Shown one piece after another: positions 57,599 through 64,000 of a stretch of 64,000 nucleotides of DNA. The stretch is from the NCBI RefSeq assembly GCF_000372065.1, contig NZ_AQVB01000003.1, forward strand, positions 103,700 through 167,699, read 5' to 3'. The stretch's first letter is position 1; each line of letters begins with the position of its first letter. Below the pieces are notes generated by a model, which had not been told where the DNA came from, did not search any database, and worked only from the letters and a program-made list of their open reading frames with translations. Position numbers and translations under genes: made by a program. The stretch comes from Oligella urethralis DSM 7531 (GTDB lineage Bacteria > Pseudomonadota > Gammaproteobacteria > Burkholderiales > Burkholderiaceae_B).

Positions 57599-59395
57599 TT
57601 ACTGCTGCTCAGCTTTTTTGCGTAAACGAATATGTAATTCACGTAGCTGCTTTTCATCAACCTCAGACGGCGCATTGGTCAATAAGCACTGAGCACGCTG
57701 AGTCTTAGGGAAGGCAATGACATCACGAATTGACGGTGCATTAGCCATGATTGTCACTAGACGATCCAGACCAAAGGCTAAACCACCATGCGGTGGCGCA
57801 CCATAACGTAAGGCCTCAACCAAGAAGCCAAATTTCGCTTGAATCTCTTCATCGCTCAGTTTAAGTGCTTTGAAGATTTTCTTTTGTACATCTGAGCGAT
57901 GAATACGCACTGAGCCGCCGCCGATTTCCCAGCCATTTAAGACCATATCATAGGCCTTGGCAAAGGCTTTTGAAGGGTCGGACTCAAGAAAATCTTCGTG
58001 ACCATCTTTGGGACTGGTAAAGGGATGGTGTGCAGCCACGTAGCGCTGATCCTCTTCATCGTATTCAAACATTGGGAAGTCAACCACCCATAAAGGCTTC
58101 CAGCCAGCGTCAAATAAGCCATGCTCCTTGGCAAAATCGCTATGACCTAATTTCACGCGCAAGGCACCAATGGCATCATTCACCACCTTGGCCTTATCCG
58201 CTCCGAAAAATAAAATATCACCGTCTGTCGCACCGGTGCGCTTTAAGATCTCAGTTAAGGCCGCATCGTGGATATTTTTAACAATCGGCGATTGTAAGCC
58301 CTCGCGACCCTCAGCAACACTATTTACCTTAATCCACGCCAGACCCTTGGCGCCGTAAATAGAAACATACTGCGTATAGTCATCAATTTCCTTACGAGAT
58401 AGTGCTGCACCACCCGGTACTCTGAGCGCTACCACTCGACCACCGTCAGTATTGGCAGGACCGCTAAACACCTTAAACTCAACGTCTTTCATCACCTCAG
58501 TTAACTCGGTGAATTCAAGCTTCACGCGCAAGTCAGGCTTATCCGAACCATAACGCTGCATGGCCTCCGTCCAAGGCATGGTTGGGAAAGGATTCGGCAG
58601 CTCAACGGCCAGCACCTCCTTGAAGATATGACGGAGCATTGATTCAAAGATCTCGCGAATTTCCTCCTCATCAAGGAAAGAAACCTCGCAGTCTATCTGA
58701 GTAAATTCAGGCTGCCGGTCGGCACGTAAGTCCTCATCTCTAAAGCACTTCGTGATTTGATAATAACGGTCATAACCGGCCACCATCAATAACTGCTTAA
58801 ATAACTGCGGTGACTGTGGCAAAGCGAAGAACTCACCCGGATTAACCCGTGACGGCACTAAATAGTCACGTGCGCCCTCAGGCGTGCTCTTAGTAAGCAT
58901 CGGTGTTTCAATATCAATAAAGCCCAGAGCATCCAGAAACTTACGCGCCTCCATGGAAACCCGGTAGCGTAACATCAGATTTTTCTGCATCACCTCACGG
59001 CGCAAATCAATCACGCGGTGAGTCAAACGAATCGTCTCGGATAAATTATCATCGTCCAACTGGAACGGCGGGGTAATCGATGGATTTAAAATCTCAATCG
59101 CCTCACACACTACCTCGACCTCGCCCGATTTAAGATCCGGATTAACCGTACCCTCAGGGCGGCGACGTACAACACCGGTTACCTTTAAGCAGAACTCATT
59201 ACGAATACCCTCAGCGATACTAAAGGTGTCTTTATTTTCAGGGTTACATACCACCTGCGCTAAACCCTCGCGGTCACGCAAATCAATAAAGATAACGCCG
59301 CCGTGGTCACGTCGACGATGAACCCAACCGAATAAAGTAACTGTTTGATCTAATTGATCTAGTCCAACCTGACCTGTATAGCAGGTGCGTTTCAT
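57599..59395 (-). CDS. aspS: aspartyl-tRNA synthetase AspS
   Basis: 598-aa class IIb bacterial AspRS. N-terminal OB-fold ([19 protein letters not shown]), class II motif 2 ([19 protein letters not shown]), the bacterial insertion GAD domain (about 285-420) and motif 3 ([10 protein letters not shown]). Whether it is the discriminating or the non-discriminating type cannot be told here; betaproteobacteria often use a non-discriminating enzyme with GatCAB. It is preceded by the fmdB-type gene with 69 bases between. Confidence 0.97.
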   Translation of the reverse strand: MKRTCYTGQVGLDQLDQTVTLFGWVHRRRDHGGVIFIDLRDREGLAQVVCNPENKDTFSIAEGIRNEFCLKVTGVVRRRPEGTVNPDLKSGEVEVVCEAIEILNPSITPPFQLDDDNLSETIRLTHRVIDLRREVMQKNLMLRYRVSMEARKFLDALGFIDIETPMLTKSTPEGARDYLVPSRVNPGEFFALPQSPQLFKQLLMVAGYDRYYQITKCFRDEDLRADRQPEFTQIDCEVSFLDEEEIREIFESMLRHIFKEVLAVELPNPFPTMPWTEAMQRYGSDKPDLRVKLEFTELTEVMKDVEFKVFSGPANTDGGRVVALRVPGGAALSRKEIDDYTQYVSIYGAKGLAWIKVNSVAEGREGLQSPIVKNIHDAALTEILKRTGATDGDILFFGADKAKVVNDAIGALRVKLGHSDFAKEHGLFDAGWKPLWVVDFPMFEYDEEDQRYVAAHHPFTSPKDGHEDFLESDPSKAFAKAYDMVLNGWEIGGGSVRIHRSDVQKKIFKALKLSDEEIQAKFGFLVEALRYGAPPHGGLAFGLDRLVTIMANAPSIRDVIAFPKTQRAQCLLTNAPSEVDEKQLRELHIRLRKKAEQQ

Positions 59396-59464
59396 ATTTG
59401 CTCCGAAATCGCTTAAATGCGTTTTATTAGTAGAATAACTAAATGATAAATAAAGGGTGTCTGA

Positions 59465-59683
59465 TTAACTCTCAGACGAGCCGCCTGATTTAGGCTTAGC
59501 GCTATCACGGAAATCAGTCACGTACCAACCAGTGCCCTTTAGCTCAAAACCAGCCGCAGTGACCTGCTTCACCATAGTCTCCTGATCACAGGCATCACAA
59601 TGCGTTAAAGGAGGATCGGACATCTTTTGCAGCAACTCTTTTTCTGCACCACAACGTTCGCAACGATAGACATAAATAGGCAC
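59465..59683 (-). CDS. FmdB-family zinc ribbon protein
   Basis: Small regulatory-type zinc-ribbon protein, usually upstream of aspS. The ribbon begins PIYVYRCERCGAEKE and continues HCDACDQ, giving two CxxC pairs; the tail ends Ser/Gly-rich (KPKSGGSSES). The frame opens at 59773, but the family starts at MPIYxY; a GTG at 59681-59683 encodes that position, giving 72 aa, with AGAGAG upstream. The earlier 30 codons overlap a hairpin and are not family-like. Confidence 0.85.
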   Translation of the reverse strand: MPIYVYRCERCGAEKELLQKMSDPPLTHCDACDQETMVKQVTAAGFELKGTGWYVTDFRDSAKPKSGGSSES

Positions 59684-59720
59684 AACAAACTCTCTAACAG
59701 CAATCGCTAAAAAAGGAAAT

Positions 59721-59745
59721 AAAGGGCTATATTTTAGCCCTTTTT
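59721..59745 (-). terminator. hairpin between the antiporter gene and fmdB
   Basis: AAAGGGCTA (59721-59729) pairs with TAGCCCTTT (59735-59743). On the minus strand it is followed by a TTTCC/T-rich stretch, so it probably ends or attenuates the antiporter transcript before fmdB-aspS. The plus strand also has a T run after it. Confidence 0.6.
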
Positions 59746-59776
59746 CCTCCTTAAGGTAGCGCTTTAAGCGCAAGAT

Positions 59777-61066
59777 TTATAATAAGACAAACAGCAAGGA
59801 AGCAACCAAGGTCGGACCTAATGCAGCTAATAATAAATACTGTGCCGCAATGGCCTGATCAGGGAAACTTCTTCTTAAGAGAGAGAAACCGGCCGGGTTA
59901 GGTGCGTTAGCAATCACGGTTAAACCACCACCACTGACCGCACCAGCCACAAGCATATAACGCCACTCGGGACTGGTACCCTCAACCAAAGAACCTAAAT
60001 AAGTTAAGGCTGCGTTATCAGTAATTGCAGTCAAGGCCGTTGAACCCACAAATAACACCAACGGCTCTAAACCAGCCAATAAACTCTGCAACCACCACTG
60101 CTGCATACCACCTAAAATCAAAAGACCAGCCAAGAAGAAGCCGACCATCAAGCCCTCCTTAATCAGCAAGGGGTTTTGATAGCGATTATAGGCCGTACAA
60201 TAACCAATAAAGAGCATCAGCATACCCATAAAGATATGCGGATGATGGGAGAAAAATACCACCCCAAGCAAGAACAGACAATGCACTAAAATCACACTGG
60301 CAGGCACCACCTCGGCTCGTTCAGCCACCCCGCCTCGCTCAATACGTGTTTCTTTAGTGATAGGAATACGCGCCGTGCGAATAATTTCACGACGACAAAT
60401 AAAGGTGATGGCGATCGCATTAATAAAGACAGCGATTACTGCCTTCCAACCAAAAGTTGTCAACATGAACAAGCTGTCCCAGCCGAAAGTGTTAGCCACA
60501 ATTAATACCGGTGGCGCCGCAAACGCAGTCAACACACCACCGATGGAAATATTGACAAAGAGCACACCCAGGGCCAAATACTTATACTTTACACTCTGTG
60601 CTCGACTGAAATAACCCTCTTTGAGCATCAACGCTGCTAAAGTCATAGCCGCAGGTTCGGTGATAATTGAGCCAGCTAAAGGCACTAAACTCAAGGTAAT
60701 AAAGAACTGCGCCACCTCAGTCTGCACCGGCAGCACTCGCGCCAAATAGCGCACAATACGCTGCACCAGATCCAAAATAGGACGGCTTGCCGCAATCACC
60801 ATAATGGCAAATACAAAGAGCGGCTCGGTAAAATTACGACCATCCATATAATGCACAGCAGACTCAATACCGCCAGTGGCCGCCATAATCACCAAAAAGA
60901 TGGTCGCCCACAGCCCGAACACGCCCTCAACCTCGGATAACAAGTGCCAAAGCCCCTGGTGAGGACCTGGTCTATGGGCAATTTTGGCGAAAATAGGTAC
61001 GGTAAATGTATGAATAATTGCAAGACCGAATAAGACGGTTGCTAATAACTCAATTGAGGTTGGCAT
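59777..61066 (-). CDS. putative Na+/H+ antiporter (PF07399-like)
   Basis: 429-aa polytopic membrane protein with about ten to eleven hydrophobic segments. Text such as EVEGVFGLWATIFLVIMAATGG, GSIITEPAAMTLAALML, SIGGVLTAFAAPPVLIVANTFGWD, TDNAALTYLGSL and GGLTVIANAPNPAG fits the putative Na+/H+ antiporter family related to the ion-transporter superfamily. The repeated E/TEPA and TDNAAL motifs are likely ion-site elements. Function is inferred from the family only. Confidence 0.82.
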   Translation of the reverse strand: MPTSIELLATVLFGLAIIHTFTVPIFAKIAHRPGPHQGLWHLLSEVEGVFGLWATIFLVIMAATGGIESAVHYMDGRNFTEPLFVFAIMVIAASRPILDLVQRIVRYLARVLPVQTEVAQFFITLSLVPLAGSIITEPAAMTLAALMLKEGYFSRAQSVKYKYLALGVLFVNISIGGVLTAFAAPPVLIVANTFGWDSLFMLTTFGWKAVIAVFINAIAITFICRREIIRTARIPITKETRIERGGVAERAEVVPASVILVHCLFLLGVVFFSHHPHIFMGMLMLFIGYCTAYNRYQNPLLIKEGLMVGFFLAGLLILGGMQQWWLQSLLAGLEPLVLFVGSTALTAITDNAALTYLGSLVEGTSPEWRYMLVAGAVSGGGLTVIANAPNPAGFSLLRRSFPDQAIAAQYLLLAALGPTLVASLLFVLL

Positions 61067-61203
61067 GCTTTAAGCTCCAAAAATAAATCTCATCTAAAAT
61101 TTATCAAATGTAATTTTAAATTTCAACGCAAGCGTTCGATTTTAAACCAGTTTGGAAAAATAAGCAGCCATCGTTAGCACTAAGACAGTTCTAAGCGCAT
61201 AAT

Positions 61204-61569
61204 TTAAAAAACATGACGCGGTTGAAACGGTGCAGTAGCCACCAAATGACTCAACTCCTCAGCAATCTCATAGTCCACGATTGCTGTGCCATTAATCGTA
61301 AAGGCACCAATTCGCTCACCCGCACTAGTCGGCTTGGTATCCGTAGTCGCAGCCAAGTTATAACCTTTGAAAAAGAAATAGGGAATCACCTCCTCCAAGC
61401 TTTGTAAATAAAGACCATCGCCATTACGCTCACGCCGCCCCTTAGGGGTCACCACAAAACCAAAACTACCCGTCTCTTTAAAGCACTTTTTAAAGGGATA
61501 TAGTCTAGCACCCGTGTGATGAATTAGCACTAAACGCTTATCAATAGACTCCTTTCTGCTTGCTATCAT
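61204..61569 (-). CDS. uncharacterised 121-aa protein
   Basis: I do not recognise this family. The protein is soluble and basic at the N terminus (MIASRKESIDKRLVLIHH), with no signal peptide or membrane segment. Notable stretches are GFVVTPKGRRERNGDGLYLQSLEEVIPYFFFKGYNL and AFTINGTAIVDYEIAEELSHLV. The length of the frame, normal codon use and isolation from other genes support coding. It might be a small alpha/beta regulatory or binding protein. Confidence 0.65.
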   Translation of the reverse strand: MIASRKESIDKRLVLIHHTGARLYPFKKCFKETGSFGFVVTPKGRRERNGDGLYLQSLEEVIPYFFFKGYNLAATTDTKPTSAGERIGAFTINGTAIVDYEIAEELSHLVATAPFQPRHVF

Positions 61570-61756
61570 GCCTACTATCCTAAATCGAAATTATCAAATC
61601 AATACAAAGACTTATATTGCACTCAACTCATCATATACTTAAGACTGAGCGCTGTATATCAGGGTGGTTATTTTTGTCCTACTGATGAATACATATGTAG
61701 TTTTGTGTATTGTCCCTGCAACAGGTTCTGAGCACAATAAAACGTGGCTGCTAGCC

Positions 61757-61785
61757 TTTCCAAGCAGTTAACTGCTGACTACAAT
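61757..61785 (+). promoter_or_regulatory. promoter with internal palindromic operator before the AbrB-like gene
   Basis: TTTCCA (-35, 61757-61762), 17-base spacer, TACAAT (-10, 61780-61785). The spacer contains a perfect 14-bp palindrome AGCAGTTAACTGCT (61763-61776). Predicted start is near 61792, with AGGGAGAT and the ATG shortly after. Confidence 0.55.
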
Positions 61786-61805
61786 CATTATTAGGGAGAT
61801 ACACC

Positions 61806-62087
61806 ATGAAAAAAGGCTATATGGTTATTGGCGCCTACGGTCAAGTCCAATTAAAAGAAGAACTGCTGAGCCATTTGCAACTAAAACCCGGTCAGATCAT
61901 TAACTATAAGCAATTGCCGGGCAATAAACTCTTACTTGAGGGTATCCCCCTTGAGGAGAGCGGCGGCCATCACCTGTCAGGTTATGATGAATATTACGAA
62001 TTAGCTGAGGATACTGGTGAAGCAAGCACAGACCATTACCTTAATACCATGCAATACAGCCTTGGTACGAGCATGCGATTACATTAG
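61806..62087 (+). CDS. AbrB/SpoVT-like small protein, solitary
   Basis: 93 aa. Residues 5-50 resemble the swapped-hairpin AbrB fold: a G-x-V-x-L start (GAYGQVQLKEELLSHLQLKPGQIINYKQLPGNKLLLEGIP) with the LGLKPGD-like turn. The C-terminal part (50-93) is acidic and tyrosine-rich (GYDEYYELAEDTGE) and unassigned. AbrB-like proteins are DNA-binding regulators or antitoxins; no toxin-like frame is adjacent. A strong ribosome site lies upstream. Its stop overlaps that of the convergent TlpA fusion by four bases. The fold assignment is moderate. Confidence 0.65.
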   Translation: MKKGYMVIGAYGQVQLKEELLSHLQLKPGQIINYKQLPGNKLLLEGIPLEESGGHHLSGYDEYYELAEDTGEASTDHYLNTMQYSLGTSMRLH

Positions 62088-62869
62088 TGCTTTAGCGCTT
62101 GCACATAATCACTAAGTAGCTCAGCACTGATCTCGCCCACATGCGTAGCCACTAGCCTATTCTGATTAAAAAAAAGCGTCACAGGCGTGCCTAGTGTCTG
62201 ATAGTAACTTGCTATCGCTTGGGTGGGATCTAATAGAACCGAAGCCTGTAGTTGTAAATCGTGCCTTGCTAAATAGTCCCTCACCACCACCTCAGTTTCA
62301 CCTTGGTTAATTAAGTAAAACTGCAGCTCCGGATAATCTGCAATCGCCTGCTGCAGCATCGGCATCTCACGATGGCAGGGCGCACACCATGTTGCCCATA
62401 GATTAAGCACCACCTTATCATCAGCATGCGCTGCGAGATTAACAGCTTCATCCTGTAGGTTAACTAGCTGAATATCCGCTAACTGTGTGGAAGCCGCTTT
62501 AGGCGTCAGGCTAAAGGCGAGATAAATAGCAGAGCCTGCTACCAGTAAAGCAGCAGCAGCGATTGCCCGATAACGCCAAGCACTTAAAAAGAAGAGACTC
62601 AGTACTGCCGCAACGATAGCCCAATGACTATCAAAACCACCTTGCCAAATATAAAAAAAGCGTAAAGGATTTTGCTGATAACTATCCCAATGCCTTAATA
62701 CAAAGCCAGCTCTAGCTGCTAAAAAGGCAGCCACCAGAGCAATGCCAACCCAGGTATCAAATTGTGGGTCTATCCAACGCTTTAGTAGCGATCCAATGAG
62801 CATTAATACTAGCACACCGATAAGCGTCGCAAAAACCATCGGTGGCAACAAAAAAGGGCCTATCACCAT
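62084..62869 (-). CDS. TlpA thioredoxin fused to an Lgt-like membrane domain
   Basis: 261 aa. The first 120 residues form about four membrane segments resembling the front half of prolipoprotein diacylglyceryl transferase (AARAGFVLRHWDSYQQNPLRFFYIWQGGFDSHW). The catalytic back half of Lgt is missing, so transferase activity is unlikely. Residues about 125-261 are a periplasmic TlpA domain with W161-C-A-P-C165 in WATWCAPCHREMP and the cis-proline region LGTPVTLFF. It likely serves as a membrane-anchored thiol reductant. It stands alone, convergent with the AbrB-like gene. Confidence 0.85.
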   Translation of the reverse strand: MVIGPFLLPPMVFATLIGVLVLMLIGSLLKRWIDPQFDTWVGIALVAAFLAARAGFVLRHWDSYQQNPLRFFYIWQGGFDSHWAIVAAVLSLFFLSAWRYRAIAAAALLVAGSAIYLAFSLTPKAASTQLADIQLVNLQDEAVNLAAHADDKVVLNLWATWCAPCHREMPMLQQAIADYPELQFYLINQGETEVVVRDYLARHDLQLQASVLLDPTQAIASYYQTLGTPVTLFFNQNRLVATHVGEISAELLSDYVQALKH

Positions 62870-62967
62870 ATGACTGCTAAGGAAACTGTGTTAGTACAAA
62901 CTATAGTGTAGCGATTACTAAGCTAGCATATGGTTTTGTAGGCCACTGCTAGATTATTGTCTAGAAT

Positions 62968-63594
62968 TCAAGCTGCAAAACCGAAAAAGTTTTCATCATC
63001 ACGAAACCAGCCCGTTATGCTCCAGCGTGTTTTGCTGCTAGGCAATACCTCATGCTCAAAGAGATCACTACGGAATATCACGATGCGTCCGGCGATAGGT
63101 AAAACACGAAACAGCACTTGTTGCGGATTAAAAGGATCATAGATCAGCAATTCACCACCGTCTTCCGCCGTCCAATCCGGATTTAAATAAATGACTATGG
63201 TTATTTTTCTAAAGGTAGTGTTATGATGCTGGTCAATATGACGTTTATAGCCCGTACCTGAAGCATAGCGCGCATAGTGTAATTCAACTTGCTTTAAACC
63301 CATAAAAAAATACTGATTAAATGCCTGTTGCAATAACTCAGTCAATGCAAATATTTCCTGTGAGGCTTGATAGCTATCATGTGCATCTAACCAAAGAATG
63401 GAATCACCGCGAATATCCGCAGCCAAGGCAAGTTGTTGCTTACGTCCAACACGAGCATCGTGAAACTGACCCAGTTGCCAGCGTTGATGACCCTCTATTA
63501 ATAATGATTGCACCAAGGCTGGAGATAATAACTCATCACTGATAAAACAACCCTCAGTTTCTAGAGCAGTTAAAATGGCATCAAAAGTTGGCAT
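62968..63594 (-). CDS. 2OG-Fe(II) oxygenase, prolyl-hydroxylase-like
   Basis: 208-aa cytoplasmic dioxygenase. Iron ligands H119 and D121 (KRHIDQHHN) and H181 (FEHEVLP); R190 in TRWSITGWF binds 2-oxoglutarate. GGELLIYDP is the usual core stretch of the PKHD/SM-20 group. Bacterial members hydroxylate proteins such as EF-Tu or small molecules; the target is not apparent. It precedes the rRNA operon end by 200 bases. Confidence 0.87.
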   Translation of the reverse strand: MPTFDAILTALETEGCFISDELLSPALVQSLLIEGHQRWQLGQFHDARVGRKQQLALAADIRGDSILWLDAHDSYQASQEIFALTELLQQAFNQYFFMGLKQVELHYARYASGTGYKRHIDQHHNTTFRKITIVIYLNPDWTAEDGGELLIYDPFNPQQVLFRVLPIAGRIVIFRSDLFEHEVLPSSKTRWSITGWFRDDENFFGFAA

Positions 63595-63800
63595 GCTAAA
63601 ACCCTGTGACTACGCTGTCGAGTCAAATCATAATCGCCATAAAGCTAACTAGATCGAGTGACAACAATTAAAAACGGAGAATAATTTTATAGCGACAGGA
63701 TATGTTTTGTATAGTTTTATTTTTGGAGGCAATAGCTAATCGCGTCAACGTTAGCGATGTGTCTAGAAACGTCCCTAAGTACTCTTAGTTGGCGCGCAGC
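63595..63800. other. non-coding gap between the oxygenase gene and the rRNA operon
   Basis: About 200 bases, AT-rich in the middle (63668-63726), with no supported gene. The oxygenase promoter probably lies here on the minus strand. Confidence 0.4.
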
Positions 63801-63834
63801 AAAAACCCCTGAGAGCGTTAGCTTTCAGGGGTTT
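63801..63834 (-). terminator. terminator of the rRNA operon
   Basis: On the minus strand a 10-bp stem (AAACCCCTGA at 63834-63825 and TCAGGGGTTT at 63812-63803) is followed by a T run (63805-63801), just past the 5S gene. Confidence 0.9.
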
Positions 63835-63844
63835 GATGTAAATT

Positions 63845-63957
63845 GCCTGACGATGACCTACTTTCACAGGAGCGAATCCAACTATCATCGGCGCTAAGGC
63901 GTTTCACTGTCCTGTTCGGGATGGGAAGGAGTGGGTCCACCTTGCTATGGTCGTCAA
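63845..63957 (-). rRNA. rrf: 5S ribosomal RNA
   Basis: The reverse complement reads TTGACGACCATAGCAAGG and continues through CCCATCCCGAACAGG and GGATTCGCTCCTGTGAAAGT to GTCATCGTCAGGC, about 113 bases. The 5' and 3' ends are complementary (helix I). It is the last gene of an rRNA operon; the 23S gene must lie beyond the right edge, and bases 63958-64000 are spacer. End coordinates may be off by one or two bases. Confidence 0.95.
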
Positions 63958-64000
63958 GCGAAGCTTGTACTGCTGTTTAGCAATTAGGAAGAAGCACAAT

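Noticed and set aside
61124-61136. AACGC-AA-GCGTT inverted repeat downstream of the 121-aa gene
   Set aside because: Short, with no T tract, and could occur by chance; not reported as a terminator.
63668-63780. Possible small gene or tRNA before the rRNA terminator
   Set aside because: Only a 28-codon frame and no cloverleaf-compatible sequence were found.

Overview
The window looks like a stretch of chromosome from a betaproteobacterium of the order Burkholderiales, probably Alcaligenaceae. This is inferred from gene order: hpf-ptsN-hprK-rapZ, rsmI/yraN-gmhA-dolP, pilD-type peptidase-coaE-zapD, dacC-dat-ybeD-lipB-lipA, birA-coaX and waaC-waaA. Base composition is moderate for that order, clearly less GC-rich than Bordetella or Achromobacter, which would fit an Oligella-like genus. 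I saw no prophage, insertion sequence, integron, CRISPR array or tRNA gene. Almost everything is chromosomal core.

Layout. 1-7.6 kb: the 3' part of nhaA, a PLP-binding YggS protein, a PaaY-type gamma carbonic anhydrase, a three-gene cluster (thiol-dioxygenase-like cupin, four-domain rhodanese, chromate transporter ChrA), a Sel1-repeat protein and YbaK. 7.9-11.5 kb: nitrogen-PTS and envelope regulation genes (hpf, ptsN, hprK, rapZ, rlpA). 11.5-20 kb: rsmI diverging from yraN-gmhA-dolP-tlpA-argB-HAD phosphatase, then dsbC, a UbiH-family monooxygenase and mltA on the minus strand. 20-27.5 kb: the Fe/S 2-methylcitrate dehydratase acnD with an elaborate palindromic upstream region, alkB, a new 54-codon gene, a TPP riboswitch with thiC, and ppk2. 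27.5-39.6 kb: a 12-kb co-directional minus-strand run: a prepilin peptidase, coaE, zapD, an MdtABC-type RND pump with its outer-membrane factor, and cysE.

39.7-43.8 kb: the sulfate ABC importer (sbp-cysT-cysW-cysA) with its own terminator. 44-48.9 kb: lipoate synthesis, ybeD, D-amino-acid transaminase, PBP5/6-type carboxypeptidase and an alpha/beta hydrolase. 48.9-53.3 kb: a 53-aa membrane peptide, coaX, birA, waaA and waaC. 53.3-61.1 kb: an EEP-family phosphodiesterase, a site-2 protease, YpfJ, 3-hydroxybutyrate dehydrogenase, ydfG, aspS, an FmdB zinc ribbon and a putative Na+/H+ antiporter. 61.2-64 kb: an unrecognised 121-aa protein, a solitary AbrB-like protein with a palindrome placed between its -35 and -10 boxes, an Lgt-like/TlpA fusion, a 2OG-Fe(II) oxygenase, and the 5S rRNA with terminator that closes an rRNA operon entering from the right.

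Sulfur handling recurs (thiol dioxygenase, rhodanese, cysE, sulfate import, lipoate synthesis), as does envelope and periplasmic redox maintenance (dsbC, two TlpA proteins, dolP, mltA, rlpA, waaA/C). No large undescribed system is evident. The best leads are regulatory architectures (acnD operators, the AbrB-like promoter, the thiC leader), a mostly non-catalytic tandem rhodanese, the Lgt/TlpA fusion and two small genes.
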